From NCBI GenBank assembly GCA_035539135.1, contig DATLJD010000014.1, positions 648,439 to 712,438 of the forward strand: a DNA stretch of 64,000 nt, read 5' to 3'. The translations under genes and the position numbers were made by a program. Below are positions 7,893-17,328 of the stretch, one piece after another. Position 1 is the stretch's first letter; each line of letters opens with the position of its first letter. A model generated the notes under the pieces. The model had not been told where the DNA came from and did not search any database. It saw nothing but the letters and a program-made list of their open reading frames with translations. This DNA is from JABFWF01 sp035539135 (GTDB lineage Bacteria > Pseudomonadota > Gammaproteobacteria > Xanthomonadales > Xanthomonadaceae).

Positions 7893-9983
7893 ATGCCGAC
7901 GCTCGACCGCCGCCAGTTCCTGCAACTCGCCGCCGCGATGGGCGCGACCCTGGCGTGGGGCTGCACCACGCTGCGACCGTCCTCCAGCGGCTGGCGCGAA
8001 CGCCGCGATGCCTATCCGCACGGCGTCGCCTCCGGCGATCCCGACGCGAACAGCGTGCTGCTGTGGACGCGGCGCCCCTACGACGACGGACGGGGGCGCG
8101 CGACGCTGCTGGTCGAAGTCGCGGAAGATCCGGAGTTCGAGCGCGTGATCGCGACCGCCACGGCGCCCGTGCTCGCCGCGTCCGACTGGACCTGCCGCGT
8201 GCTCGTCGGCGACCTGCCGCCCGGCGGCGAGTTTTGGTACCGCTTCGTCGACGAGGAAGGCAACGGCAGCCGCATCGGCCGCACGCTGACCGCGCCCGCG
8301 CCGGACGATCCGCGCCCCGCGCGCTTCGCCTTCGTCAGCTGCCAGAGCGCGCCAGAGGGCGCGATGAACGCGTACCGCCGCATGATTTACGAGGACGAGC
8401 GCGCCGCGCCCGGCGAGCGCCTCGGCTTCGTGCTGCACCTCGGCGACTTCGTGTACGAGGTGATCCAGACGCCCGACCAGGTCAAGGACAGTCATCGCTA
8501 CGATCGGAAGATCACGTTCCCGGTGCAATACCAGCATGGCCGCAAGGTGGCGAACGACCGCTTCACCGTGCCCGGCTCCCTCGACGACTACCGCGCGCTG
8601 TACAAGGGCTACCTGCTCGATCCGGACCTGCAGGATGCTCGCGCGCGCTGGCCTTTCGTCTGCATCTGGGACAACCACGAGTTCTCGTGGCTGGCGTGGC
8701 AGACGATCATGTCGTTCCCCGGCGAAGGCGAGACGCCGGGCCAGACGCTCAAGGTGGCGGCGAACCAGGCGTGGTTCGAGTACCAACCCATGCGCGTCAC
8801 GCCGCCGGGCAAGCCGCTGGACCGCTTCGATGCGCCCACGGTCGATGATGTCGCGGTGACGGAATTCGACGAGAACGGCCTCGGCCTGGAGCCGAACAAC
8901 CTCGCCGCGATCGAAAGCCTCATCGGCTACCGCGCGCTGCGCTGGGGCCGGCACATCGACCTGATCATCACCGACCAGCGCAGCTTCCGCGGCAAGGACC
9001 CGTCGAACGACGAGAAGCTCGGCGCGCTGTTCCAGGGCGTGCCGTATCCCTTCTTCCCCGAGGCGCTGTCGATCCAGGTGGACAGCGGCCGCGCGTACGC
9101 CGGTGGCCATCCGCCGGAAACGATCGTGTTCGGCGACAAGTCCATTCCCAACTACCGCAAGGACGGCCCGCCGCAGTCGATGCTCGGCGCGAAGCAGAAG
9201 GCCTGGTTCCTCGAGCGCCTGCGCAACGCCACCGCGACCTGGAAGATCTGGGGCAGCTCGCTGGGCACGCACGACCAGCGCGTCGACCCGCAGAACCTGC
9301 CGGACGGGTTCGTACCGAAGGACTGGCCGAAGTGGACCGACGGCTACGCCGTGCAGGGCAACGGCGACTGGGGCGGCTGCTACCACGAGCGCGGCGAGAT
9401 CTTCGACACCGTGCGCGACGCCGGCATCACCGGCTTCGCCATCCTGTCCGGCGATCTGCACAGCTTCTGGGCCGGCTATGCCGCGAAGTCGCTGCCGCCG
9501 CACGGCAGGTTCGAGCCGGTCGGCGTGTCGTTCGTCGGCGGTTCGGTCATCTCGCCCGGCATGCAGGAAGCCTACGAACACGGCAACAAGAAGAATCCAC
9601 TGCGCAGCCTGTACATCGCCGACCGCCCCGACGGCACGATGGAGCCCACGATGAACCTGCTGCTCAACCACGGCGTGCGCTCCGCGCTGGAGTATGCGGA
9701 GAGCGGCGACCTGGCGAAGGCGCATGCCATGAGCAACCCGGAGCTGGCGCCGCACCTGGCGTTCGTGGACATGGGCGGTCACGGCTACGGCGTCGTGAAC
9801 GTCGACGCGAACAGGATGGCCACCGACTTCGTGTGCATCCCGCGGCCGGTCGAGCGCGCCGCGACGCCGGATGGCGGGCCGCTGCGCTACCGCGTGCGGC
9901 ACGAAGTGGCGCTGTGGGCACCCGGCGAAGCGCCGCGGTTGCGCCAGACCGTGCTGGAAGGCGATCCAGGGCTGGCGCTATAG
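7893..9983 (+). CDS. phoD: PhoD-family alkaline phosphatase/phosphodiesterase
   Basis: A 696-residue protein with a Tat signal (DRRQFLQLAAAMGATLAWG, residues 5-23, twin arginine at 6-7), so it should be exported folded to the periplasm. The N-terminal Fn3-like domain starts at YPHGVASGDPDANSVLLWTR. The metallophosphatase core shows FAFVSCQS, LHLGDFVYE, WDNHEF and ILSGDLHSFWAGY, which carry the Asp, Asn and His metal ligands of Ca/Fe-dependent PhoD enzymes. PhoD releases phosphate from phosphomono- and diesters and is usually induced by phosphate starvation. At roughly 700 residues it is longer than Bacillus PhoD because of an insertion in the middle (about residues 210-420). The ATG at 7893 is preferred over an upstream in-frame codon at 7869 because the Tat motif begins directly there. 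Confidence 0.93.
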   Translation: MPTLDRRQFLQLAAAMGATLAWGCTTLRPSSSGWRERRDAYPHGVASGDPDANSVLLWTRRPYDDGRGRATLLVEVAEDPEFERVIATATAPVLAASDWTCRVLVGDLPPGGEFWYRFVDEEGNGSRIGRTLTAPAPDDPRPARFAFVSCQSAPEGAMNAYRRMIYEDERAAPGERLGFVLHLGDFVYEVIQTPDQVKDSHRYDRKITFPVQYQHGRKVANDRFTVPGSLDDYRALYKGYLLDPDLQDARARWPFVCIWDNHEFSWLAWQTIMSFPGEGETPGQTLKVAANQAWFEYQPMRVTPPGKPLDRFDAPTVDDVAVTEFDENGLGLEPNNLAAIESLIGYRALRWGRHIDLIITDQRSFRGKDPSNDEKLGALFQGVPYPFFPEALSIQVDSGRAYAGGHPPETIVFGDKSIPNYRKDGPPQSMLGAKQKAWFLERLRNATATWKIWGSSLGTHDQRVDPQNLPDGFVPKDWPKWTDGYAVQGNGDWGGCYHERGEIFDTVRDAGITGFAILSGDLHSFWAGYAAKSLPPHGRFEPVGVSFVGGSVISPGMQEAYEHGNKKNPLRSLYIADRPDGTMEPTMNLLLNHGVRSALEYAESGDLAKAHAMSNPELAPHLAFVDMGGHGYGVVNVDANRMATDFVCIPRPVERAATPDGGPLRYRVRHEVALWAPGEAPRLRQTVLEGDPGLAL

Positions 9984-10512
9984 GGCGTCCGCCACGTCCA
10001 CGGTGGAGGCCGGCGCCATCGCGCGCCTCCAGCGCCTCGAGGAAGGCATCGGCCAGCGCGAAGGTGCCGAACCAGCCATGCCGGGTCCCGGTCAGCACCC
10101 GCAATATCTGCCCGCGCCCGCCCGGAAACCGCGACAGTGGATGGAACAGGCGGTCGCGCAGCCGGCGAGCCGGTCGTGGTCGGACTGGAACAGCGACGCA
10201 CTGCAAGCGGGCAACACTCCTTCGGCGATGGCCGCTTTTCGCGCCAGCCTGCGTTGCGGCGCAGCATGAATGGGCGGCCCAAGGACATGCCCAAGGCGGC
10301 GCATGAATCCTTCAGCCGCCGCCAAGTCACGGAATTCGCTCCGATTCGGCAAATCCGGCACACGCCGGGTGACGGCCCGACGCCCCCCACTTCACTCGTC
10401 GTGGACAACCTGCTGCCAGCATCCGGCGGGCGGGCCCTCATCGCGCTTTGCACCCCTTGGTGCATCGTCGACCCGGTCCTGCGATCCGATCCCATCCACT
10501 GGAGACGTGCAC
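9984..10512 (+). other. 529-bp intergenic region without a supportable gene
   Basis: Between the PhoD stop and the protease start I see no ORF with both a ribosome binding site and a consistent frame. On the minus strand at about 10000-10150 one frame reads like protein (GWFGTFALADAFLEALEARD), but a plausible stop for it lies in a different frame, so this may be the decayed remnant of a small gene. The last 12 bases hold GGAGAC, the ribosome binding site of the protease. The 5' untranslated leader of the protease probably lies in the right-hand part. Confidence 0.4.
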
Positions 10513-11739
10513 ATGCACAAGTTCGCTTCCTGGGCCAAGCGCGGCCTGTTCGTGCTTTCACCGCTCTCGCTCGCTGTCGCCATGGCCGCTTCCGCGGCGC
10601 CGTCCGGGCAGCTGGCCGCCCCGCTCCGTGCGGCCATGCAGCGCGACCTCGGCATGACCACCGCGCAGCTCGCGCAGTACCTGAAGACCGAACAGCTCGC
10701 GGCAACGCAGGAGCAGCGGCTGGCCCGCATGCAGGGACCCAAGTTCGCCGGCAGCTGGATCGAGCGCAAGGCGGACGGCAGCTTCCAGCTGGTCGTCGGC
10801 ACCACCGCGATCGGCCCGCAGAAGGGTCCCGCCGGCGTGCAGATCCGCAACCTGCGCCACAGCCTGGCCGAACTGACTGCCTCCAAGTCGCGGCTGGACG
10901 CGATGCTGGCGCGCGGCGCGAAGGTGCCGCGGGGCGTGTACGGCTGGTACGTGGATCTGCCGGGCAACAGCGTCGTGGTGACCGTCGGCAAGGGAGGCCA
11001 GCGCGCCGGCATCGACTTCGTCGCGGCCAGCGGCATCGACGCGCAGACCGTGCGCTTCGAGACCGCCGACGAGCAGCCGAGCCTGCGGGCGACCCTGAAG
11101 GGCGGCCTGGGCTACCTGCGGAATCCCGGCGACGGCTATCTCTACGCCTGCTCGATCGGCTTCACCGTCACCCAGGGCAGCACGCCCGGTTACGTCAGCG
11201 CCGGCCATTGCGGCGACGCCGGCGAACCGGCGTACCTGGAAGGCGCGTCCGGAACGGGCCCGCAATGGTCCCTCGGGCCGAAGATCGGCACCTTCGCCGC
11301 CTCGAAGTTCCCGCAGCCCGGCCAGACCGGCAACGACTATTCGTGGGTGCGGACGGATGCGGGCCACAGCCTGTCGGCCTCGGTATACGGCTGGGGCAAG
11401 GGCGACGTGACCGTGCGCGGCAGCGCCGAAGCGCCGGTCGGCGCCGCGGTCTGCCGCTCCGGCCGCACCACCGGCTGGCGCTGCGGCACGATCGAGGCGA
11501 AGAACCAGACCGTCAACTACAGCTCCGGCGAGACCATCCTCAACCTGACCCGCACCACCGCCTGCTCCGAGGGCGGCGACTCGGGCGGCTCGTTCATCAC
11601 CGGCGCCGGCCAGGCGCAGGGCGTGCTGTCGGGCGGCAGCGGCAGCTGCAAGGGCAACACGCGCCGCAGCCGCAGCTACTTCCAGCCGCTGCTGCCGATC
11701 CTGCAGGCCTACAACCTGACCCTGCGCACCGGCGCCTGA
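10513..11739 (+). CDS. Secreted alpha-lytic-type serine endopeptidase (family S1) with prodomain
   Basis: A 408-residue preproprotein. Residues 1-29 are a Sec signal (ending AMAASA). Residues about 30-193 are a prodomain of the alpha-lytic type, needed in that family for folding. The mature enzyme should start near ATLKGGLGYL (residue 193), matching the start of alpha-lytic protease. The catalytic triad is His232 (SAGHCG), Asp275 (GNDYSWVR) and Ser357 (GGDSGGS). All three disulfides of the alpha-lytic fold are possible: Cys213-Cys233, Cys314-Cys324 and Cys351-Cys379. Such proteases are characteristic of Lysobacter and attack other microbes' proteins. Start at 10513 has GGAGAC upstream; a perfect terminator follows at 11761. 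Confidence 0.95.
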   Translation: MHKFASWAKRGLFVLSPLSLAVAMAASAAPSGQLAAPLRAAMQRDLGMTTAQLAQYLKTEQLAATQEQRLARMQGPKFAGSWIERKADGSFQLVVGTTAIGPQKGPAGVQIRNLRHSLAELTASKSRLDAMLARGAKVPRGVYGWYVDLPGNSVVVTVGKGGQRAGIDFVAASGIDAQTVRFETADEQPSLRATLKGGLGYLRNPGDGYLYACSIGFTVTQGSTPGYVSAGHCGDAGEPAYLEGASGTGPQWSLGPKIGTFAASKFPQPGQTGNDYSWVRTDAGHSLSASVYGWGKGDVTVRGSAEAPVGAAVCRSGRTTGWRCGTIEAKNQTVNYSSGETILNLTRTTACSEGGDSGGSFITGAGQAQGVLSGGSGSCKGNTRRSRSYFQPLLPILQAYNLTLRTGA

Positions 11740-11745
11740 TCGGGT

Positions 11746-12255
11746 TCACGTTGCAGACGGACGCCCCGGATGGCCGGGGCGTTCTTTTTTGTCGTGCGGC
11801 AGGCTCTCGCCCGCCGCCGGATCGCGCACGGTGCGCCGGCGGTCGGCGATGCCCGTGCGACGGTCGGCCTCCAGTTCGGCGCGCAGCCACGCGATCGCAT
11901 CCGCCTCCCGGTCGAAGACCTGGCCGGCCAGCCCGAAGTTGCCGGCGGCGACCACGCCGAAGCGGTCCGGGTCGATGCAGTCCGGCCGCACCACGACCGC
12001 GATGCGCAGGCGGCCGTCGGCGGCTTCCGCCCACTCGCGGACCATGCTCAGACGCACGGCGAGGCTGGGCGGATCGAAAGAGACGTCCCCGGCGTCCACC
12101 AGCAGGTGGGGATGGCCCTGCGCCACGGTGCGGCGAATGGCGTCGCTGATCAGGGCGATCGCCCGCTGGACGCGGTGCAACGGGGCCAGCCGGGCCACCG
12201 GGATGTCGTCGACGAAATCCAGGAGGATCGGATCGCGGAGCGGGGAGCCGGCCAT
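11746..12255 (-). CDS. STAS/SpoIIAA-like domain protein
   Basis: A 169-residue protein. Residues 10-130 have the alternating strand-helix pattern of the STAS or SpoIIAA-like fold (LLDFVDDIPVARLAPLHRV, HPHLLVDAGDVSFDPPSLA, LRIAVVVRPDCIDPDRFG, FDREADAIAWLRAELEADR). Many short proteobacterial proteins of this type have no proven role. The final 35 residues are charged and unlikely to be folded; their codons run through the protease terminator, so the C-terminal part may simply be frame left open by the high GC content. ATG 12255 is preferred over the in-frame TTG at 12264, although neither has a good ribosome binding site. Confidence 0.6.
   Translation of the reverse strand: MAGSPLRDPILLDFVDDIPVARLAPLHRVQRAIALISDAIRRTVAQGHPHLLVDAGDVSFDPPSLAVRLSMVREWAEAADGRLRIAVVVRPDCIDPDRFGVVAAGNFGLAGQVFDREADAIAWLRAELEADRRTGIADRRRTVRDPAAGESLPHDKKERPGHPGRPSAT
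11761..11790 (+). terminator. Rho-independent terminator of the protease gene
   Basis: ACGCCCCGG (11761-11769) and CCGGGGCGT (11774-11782) form a perfect 9-bp stem with a 4-nt loop, followed by TTCTTTTTT. It lies 22 bp after the protease stop. It overlaps the 3' coding end of the convergent gene. Confidence 0.9.
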
Positions 12256-12501
12256 GGCGGGCAACAGTGGCGTGGGGTACCGGGACTAACGGACCGCCGG
12301 GGCGCAGCGGCCAGCGCCGGCACGGACCGGTTCAGCTTGCCGCGACGCCGGGCGCGCGTTGCCCGCGCGATCCCCGGCCTGGCGGCCGACGAGTGCGCGC
12401 ATCCCGGCTTAAACCCTTGCCGCTTCCGGCGCGTCCCACCGCTGGCAGGCACGTCGCCTGCGCGCGGCGGCCCGCCCCGCGACACCCTGTCGGGAGTGCC
12501 G

Positions 12502-14544
12502 ATGCCGTCTTCGTTCCGCCGCCTCGTGCTGGTCGCCGCCCTGCTCGCCGCGCCCCACTTCGCCCCCGCACAGGAACCGGCCACTCCGCAGGCGGCCGGC
12601 CGCGCCTACACGCCGGAGGACTTCGCCCGCTTCGTGCCGCGCAACGCGCTGGACATGCTGCGGCAGGTGCCCGGCTTCGTGATCCGCGAGGAAGTGGTCG
12701 AACGCGGCCTCGGCCAGGCGACCGGCAACGTGCTGGTCAACGGCCAGCGGCTGTCGGGCAAGTCCAACGACGTGCTCGGCCAGCTCGCGCGGGTGCCGGC
12801 GGCGAACGTGGTGCGGATCGAGATCCGCGACGCGGCGACCCTGGACATCCCCGGCCTGTCCGGCCAGGTCGCCAACGTGGTGACCCGCGCCGAAGGCATC
12901 AGGGGCCAGTGGAAATGGCAGCCCGACGTGCGCCGCTACTACACCGATCCGCAGATCACCCGCGGCGAGGTCTCGGTCAGCGGCGCGCGCGGCCACGTGG
13001 ATTACACGGTCGGCCTGAAGAACGAGGCCAACCACAGCGGCGCCGGCGGCGACACCTTCATCCACAACGCCGACGGCAGCCTGCGCGAGACCCGCGACGA
13101 CGCCTGGACCGGCGAGAACGACCAGCCGCAGCTGAGCGCGCACCTCGGCTACGCCGGCGCGCACGGCCAGGCCGGCAACCTCAACGCCAGCGTGCAGAAG
13201 GTCTTCTACCACTACCTCGAGGACAGCCAGCGCAGCGGTCCCGGCCTGCCCGACCGCGCGCGTCGCGTGCGCAGCTGGCAGGGCGGGCACAACTACGAAC
13301 TCGGTGGCGACTGGGCATTCGGATTCGGGCCGGGCACGCTCAAGCTGATCGGCCTGCTGCGCTACGACCACACGCCGCTGTCGGACACCGCGATCGTGCG
13401 TACCCTCGACGGCAGTGCGCCGGCCACCGGCGACCGCTTCACCCGCGACGGCGAGACCACCGAACGCATCGCCCGCGGCGAGTACCGCTGGAAGGCGCAC
13501 GGCGATTGGCAGGTATCGGCCGAGTACGCCTTCAACAAGCTCGACAGCGAGTCGGCGCTGTATGCGCTGGCGCCGAATGGCGTGTTCGTGCCCGTGCCCC
13601 TGCCGGGCGGCATCGCGACCGTGCAGGAGGACCGCTACGAGGCGATCGCCAGCTATGGCCACGCGCTCGGCGCGCGCGCGACCCTGCAGGTCGCGGCCGG
13701 CGGCGAGTACTCGACGATCGAGGCGGGCGGCTCGCGCCGGTCGTTCCGCCGGCCCAAGGGCGAAGTATCGCTGGCGTGGAAGGCAGCGCCGAAGCTCGAC
13801 GTCAACGTCAAGCTGCAGCGCAGCGTCGGCCAGCTCGACTTCTACGACTTCCTCGCCTCGGTGGACCTGACCAACGGCCAGACGAATGCGGGCAATCCCG
13901 ACCTGGTGCCGCCGCAGACCACCGCGCTCGAGGCCGAGGCGACCCGCGACCTCGGCGCCTGGGGCACCACCAGCCTGCGCGTGTACGCGCAGCGCATAGA
14001 CGACATCGTGGACACGATCCCGATCGGCGCCGACGGCGAAAGCCCGGGCAACATCGACCGCGCCACGCGGCGCGGCATCGAATGGAAGAGCACCTTCAAC
14101 CTGGATGCGCTCGGCTGGCACGGCGCCAGGCTCGACGCGCGCTGGCAGAAGGAAGCGAGCGAGGTGCGCGATCCGCTGACCGGCCGCGAGCGGCCGATCA
14201 GCAACAACCTCAAGGACCTCGCCAGCCTCGACCTGCGCCACGACGTCCCCGGCACGTCCTGGGCCTGGGGCCTGGGCCTGAGCTACACGTTCTACGCGCG
14301 CGACTACCGCCTGACCGAAGTCGGGCGGCAGTGGGAAGGCCCCGTCTGGGGCAGCCTCTTCGTCGAGCGCAAGGACTTCCACGGCCTGACCCTGCGCGCC
14401 AGCGCCGACAATGTGACCCGCGCGCGCAGCATGTGGGACCGCACCGTCTACGTGGACCGCCGCACCGGCCCGGTGGACTTCATCGAGGACCGCGACCGGC
14501 GGATCGGGCCGATCCTGTCCTTCAGCGTGTCCGGCGAGTTCTAG
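12502..14544 (+). CDS. TonB-dependent outer-membrane receptor
   Basis: A 680-residue protein with a Sec signal (residues 1-23, ending APAQ). A plug domain follows (about 35-140): FVPRNALDMLRQVPGFVIREE, VLVNGQRLSGKSNDVLGQLARVPAANVVRIEI. A beta barrel of about 500 residues ends in phenylalanine (FSVSGEF), as BAM-recognised barrels do. The TonB box should sit just after the signal. The short length and the SGKSNDV plug motif fit the Xanthomonas/Caulobacter group of receptors related to carbohydrate or siderophore uptake, but the ligand is unknown. No partner transporter is next to it. Its stop overlaps that of the convergent YceI gene inside a CTAG palindrome (14541-14544). Confidence 0.92.
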   Translation: MPSSFRRLVLVAALLAAPHFAPAQEPATPQAAGRAYTPEDFARFVPRNALDMLRQVPGFVIREEVVERGLGQATGNVLVNGQRLSGKSNDVLGQLARVPAANVVRIEIRDAATLDIPGLSGQVANVVTRAEGIRGQWKWQPDVRRYYTDPQITRGEVSVSGARGHVDYTVGLKNEANHSGAGGDTFIHNADGSLRETRDDAWTGENDQPQLSAHLGYAGAHGQAGNLNASVQKVFYHYLEDSQRSGPGLPDRARRVRSWQGGHNYELGGDWAFGFGPGTLKLIGLLRYDHTPLSDTAIVRTLDGSAPATGDRFTRDGETTERIARGEYRWKAHGDWQVSAEYAFNKLDSESALYALAPNGVFVPVPLPGGIATVQEDRYEAIASYGHALGARATLQVAAGGEYSTIEAGGSRRSFRRPKGEVSLAWKAAPKLDVNVKLQRSVGQLDFYDFLASVDLTNGQTNAGNPDLVPPQTTALEAEATRDLGAWGTTSLRVYAQRIDDIVDTIPIGADGESPGNIDRATRRGIEWKSTFNLDALGWHGARLDARWQKEASEVRDPLTGRERPISNNLKDLASLDLRHDVPGTSWAWGLGLSYTFYARDYRLTEVGRQWEGPVWGSLFVERKDFHGLTLRASADNVTRARSMWDRTVYVDRRTGPVDFIEDRDRRIGPILSFSVSGEF

Positions 14545-15164
14545 CGCGCCGGGTCCTGCGGTCCGGCGTCCTGCGCATCCGCGGCGACGGCGATCGCCTC
14601 GACCTGGATGCGCAGCGCGACCTGCATGGAAAAGCCCCACTCCCTGCCCGCGTCCATGCCGAAATCGGCGCGGTCGATCGTCGCGTAGGCATCGGCGCCG
14701 CACCAGTCGCGCTTGAAGAGCGGATGCGGCATGCACTTGAACGAGCGGATCTGCAGCGCGACCGGGCGGGTCACCCCGCGGAAGGTCAGCGCGCCCTCCA
14801 CGCGGGTCGGCTCGCCGTCGACGAAGCCGGCGAGCCGGCCGGCGTAGGTGGCGGTTGGATGGCGGGCGGTGTCGAAGTACGGGGGCTTCGCCATCTCCCG
14901 GTCCAGCGCGTCCAGGCCGAAGTCGACGCTCGCCATGTCGATCGTGAGCGACACCTCGCCGCTGCCCGCCGCCTTGTCCAGCACGACGCGACCGCGGGTG
15001 CGGTCGAACCGGCCGCGCCAGACCGACATGCCCATGTGGTCTGCCTCGAAGCTCGGAAAGGTGTGGGTGGGATCGATCTCGTAGGTGACCGGGACAGCCG
15101 CGGCCGGCGCCGCGAGGGCAAACGTGGCGAACACGAGCATCGGCAACGATCGGGCGAAAGGCAT
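14541..15164 (-). CDS. YceI-family periplasmic lipid-binding protein
   Basis: A 207-residue protein with a Sec signal (ending LAAPAAA). The mature part begins YEIDPTHTFPSFEADHMGMSVWRGRF, the typical YceI start, and continues with MASVDFGLDALDREMAKPPYFD and AYATIDRADFGMDAGREWGF. The family is a lipocalin-like beta barrel that binds polyisoprenoids or fatty-acid-like molecules; its cellular role is poorly known. The Pro/Ala/Asp-rich tail after residue 195 is extra. The gene is convergent with the TonB-dependent receptor and divergent from the DUF1579 gene. Confidence 0.93.
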   Translation of the reverse strand: MPFARSLPMLVFATFALAAPAAAVPVTYEIDPTHTFPSFEADHMGMSVWRGRFDRTRGRVVLDKAAGSGEVSLTIDMASVDFGLDALDREMAKPPYFDTARHPTATYAGRLAGFVDGEPTRVEGALTFRGVTRPVALQIRSFKCMPHPLFKRDWCGADAYATIDRADFGMDAGREWGFSMQVALRIQVEAIAVAADAQDAGPQDPAR

Positions 15165-15329
15165 GGCGGATCTCCGTCGGACGGGCGCCGCGGCAGGCGG
15201 CTCACTGTGTCGACGAACGTCCGGGAGCCGGATCGACACGGCGGAGGGCCACTGGCGGCCGGCCGCCGGCAGGCACATAGTCCGCGCACCGGCGCCCCTG
15301 GCGGGCGCCTCGACCCGGAGCAGACGACC

Positions 15330-15917
15330 ATGATCCGCACGCTCGCAATCGCCACGACGCTGGCCCTCGCCCTGCCCGCCCTGGCGCAGGACGCCCCGCA
15401 GATGACGCCCGAACAGCAGGCCGCGATGCAGGCCTACATCGCCGCCGGCACGCCCGGCAAGCAGCACGCCGCGCTCGCCTCGGCCGTCGGCGAGTACGAC
15501 ATGGCGATCCGCAGCTGGGACGCGCCCGGCGCGGCGCCGAGCGACGAGAAGGGCACCGCGACGCGCAGGATGATCCTCGGCGGCCGCGTGCTGGTGGAGC
15601 AGGTCGAGGCGAGCATGCACGGCCAGCCGTTCACCGGCCACGGCATGGTCGGCTACGACAACGTCAGCGGGAAGTGGTGGCAGACCTGGAACGACAGCAT
15701 GTCCACCGGCGTGATGGTCAGCCAAGGCGACTGCGACGACCAGGGCACCTGCACCTTCACCGGCAGCTGGAACGACCCGGTGACCAGGCAGCAGGTCAAC
15801 GCGCGCTTCACCAACCGCTGGACCAGCCCGACCACCGAGGTCTTCGAGATGTACGGCCCGGGCCCGGATGGCAAGGAGTTCAAGATGATGGAGATGACCT
15901 ACACGAAGCGTCAGTGA
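15330..15917 (+). CDS. Exported DUF1579 protein
   Basis: A 195-residue protein with a Sec signal (MIRTLAIATTLALALPALAQ). The domain carries GEYDMAIRSWDAPGA, TRRMILGGRVLVEQVEASMHGQPFTGHGMVGYDN and KWWQTWNDSMSTGVM, which are typical of DUF1579, a lipocalin-like beta-barrel family of unknown function. Two cysteines (DCDDQGTC) may form a disulfide. GGAG at 15317-15320 provides the ribosome binding site. A single gene facing away from YceI. Confidence 0.75.
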   Translation: MIRTLAIATTLALALPALAQDAPQMTPEQQAAMQAYIAAGTPGKQHAALASAVGEYDMAIRSWDAPGAAPSDEKGTATRRMILGGRVLVEQVEASMHGQPFTGHGMVGYDNVSGKWWQTWNDSMSTGVMVSQGDCDDQGTCTFTGSWNDPVTRQQVNARFTNRWTSPTTEVFEMYGPGPDGKEFKMMEMTYTKRQ

Positions 15918-15970
15918 GGTCGCGTCGCGTTGCGTCCCCTCTCCGCGCGGGGGACGCACGCGCGACGCGT

Positions 15971-16528
15971 TCACCCGCGCCAGTTGGCGTGCGTGCGCCA
16001 GAACGCGACGCTGCGCGCGTAGGCCGCGCGGTCGATCGGCACGCCGGAGCCGCCCTCTTCCACCCCGAGCGCGTTGCGCATCATGGTGATCGGCGCCATC
16101 GGCGTTTCCTCCGGGTCCATCGTGTACATGCAGCCGACCACGCCCCAGTCGGCGTCGATGGCGGTGCCTTCCTTCGCCAACTGCGCGCGGCTGTAGAGGA
16201 TCGGGATCAGGTAATTCGCCACCGGCGGCTCGAGGCCCTCGAACCAGCGCACCAGCACCGGCAGTTCGTCGCGGGTGCGCGCCTCGTAGTCCGAGCGCAG
16301 CAGGTGCCGGTTGGCGTCGGTGATGGGCACCGCCAGGCAGCGCGTCGAGGTCCAGTTGCGGTGCACGTGCAGCTTGCAAAACGGCGCGTAGCCATCCAGC
16401 ACCGCGAGCGGGGCGACTTCGTTGAGGTGGCGCTCGAAGGCCTCCGGCGTGCAGTCCTGGATGGTGTTGCGGCGCGGTTCGCGCGGGAACAGGCGGGGGC
16501 GGGCGAACTCGGTGAGGACGATGGACAT
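15971..16528 (-). CDS. DUF3228-family protein
   Basis: A 185-residue cytoplasmic protein with no signal or membrane segment. Recognisable stretches are MDPEETPMAPITMMRNALG, YAPFCKLHVHRNWTSTRCLAV and ANYLIPILYSRAQLAKEG; the combination and length fit DUF3228 as I remember it (bacteria and some eukaryotes), function unknown. It stands alone between two outward-facing neighbours. Confidence 0.65.
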   Translation of the reverse strand: MSIVLTEFARPRLFPREPRRNTIQDCTPEAFERHLNEVAPLAVLDGYAPFCKLHVHRNWTSTRCLAVPITDANRHLLRSDYEARTRDELPVLVRWFEGLEPPVANYLIPILYSRAQLAKEGTAIDADWGVVGCMYTMDPEETPMAPITMMRNALGVEEGGSGVPIDRAAYARSVAFWRTHANWRG

Positions 16529-16684
16529 GGCGCGGCAGGGCAAAGGAATCGCCGCATTATCGCCGCGTGGATGACCGGTTCCGCGCGGGCGGCGCCGCGC
16601 GGACGGCGGCCTCACGCCCGGATCAAGGCCGGTTCCGGCGATTCCCTGTACCCTGCCCCTCGTCATCCAGCGAGCAGGAATCCC

Positions 16685-16828
16685 ATGGCCAAACCCAACT
16701 ATTCCTTCGAGAAACGCCAGCGCGAACTGGCGAAGAAGAAGAAGCAGGACGAAAAGGACGCCAAGAAGCGCGCCGCGCGCGAGGCCGCCAAGGGGCACGC
16801 CCCGGCGGGGTCCGGCACGTCCGAATGA
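16685..16828 (+). CDS. Small lysine-rich conserved protein
   Basis: A 47-residue protein starting MAKPNYSFEKRQRELAKKKK, a stereotyped N-terminus seen in short proteins of many gammaproteobacteria, usually with one long charged helix. Function unknown. GAGCAGGAA lies upstream of the ATG. The stop overlaps the start of the next gene (ATGA at 16825-16828), so the two are translationally coupled. Confidence 0.8.
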   Translation: MAKPNYSFEKRQRELAKKKKQDEKDAKKRAAREAAKGHAPAGSGTSE

Positions 16829-17328
16829 GCGATGCGCCGGACGCGCCGCAGGTGTGGGTGGACGCCGACGCCTGCCCCGGCCCGATCCGCGACATCCTGT
16901 TCCGCGCCGCCGCGCGCACCGGCGTGCGCGTCACCCTGGTCGCCAACCAGTGGCTGCGCACCCCGTCCTCGCCGAACGTCACCGCGCTGCAGGTGCAGGG
17001 CGGCTTCGACGTGGCCGACGACGCCATCGTCGAACGCGCGCGGCCCGGCGACCTGGTGGTGACCCAGGACATCCCCCTCGCCGCCCGCGTCATCGAGCGC
17101 GGCGCCCACGCGCTGCATCCGCGCGGCGAGCGTTACACCGCCGACACCATCGCCGAGCGCCTGTCGATGCGCAATTTCATGGACGAGTTGCGTGGCGCCG
17201 GGGTCCAGACCGGCGGCCCGGCGGCGTTCCATGCGCGCGACCGCCAGGCCTTCGCCAACCAGCTCGACCGCTGGCTGGCCGCGCGCAGCCCGCGCCGCGC
17301 GCCGACCGGCCCTCAGGCCGGCATGTAG
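16825..17328 (+). CDS. yaiI: YaiI/YqxD family (DUF188) PIN-like protein
   Basis: A 167-residue protein with all marks of the UPF0178 family: VWVDADACPGPIRDILFRAA at the start, VTLVANQWLRTP, DVADDAIVERARPGDLVVTQDIPLAARV and the Arg-rich helix that precedes LSMRNFMDELR. The Asp cluster (DADAC, DD, TQDIPL) resembles a PIN/NYN nuclease centre; nuclease activity is an inference. It overlaps the preceding small gene by 4 bp and its last 16 bp overlap the convergent gene. Confidence 0.93.
   Translation: MSDAPDAPQVWVDADACPGPIRDILFRAAARTGVRVTLVANQWLRTPSSPNVTALQVQGGFDVADDAIVERARPGDLVVTQDIPLAARVIERGAHALHPRGERYTADTIAERLSMRNFMDELRGAGVQTGGPAAFHARDRQAFANQLDRWLAARSPRRAPTGPQAGM

Noticed and set aside
6198..9902. 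Very long open frame of over 1200 codons opposite phoD and the sigma factor
   Set aside because: It is Arg/Ala-rich with no domain or start signal, and covers genes with clear motifs on both strands. High GC content leaves such shadows open.
10000..10361. Protein-like stretches on the minus strand upstream of the protease
   Set aside because: Meaningful segments fall in different frames and no start is supported. Kept only as a possible gene remnant.
12267..15917. Frame of about 1200 codons across the TonB receptor and YceI
   Set aside because: Same reason: low-complexity translation across well-supported genes. Only its last 195 residues, which are the DUF1579 protein, are real.
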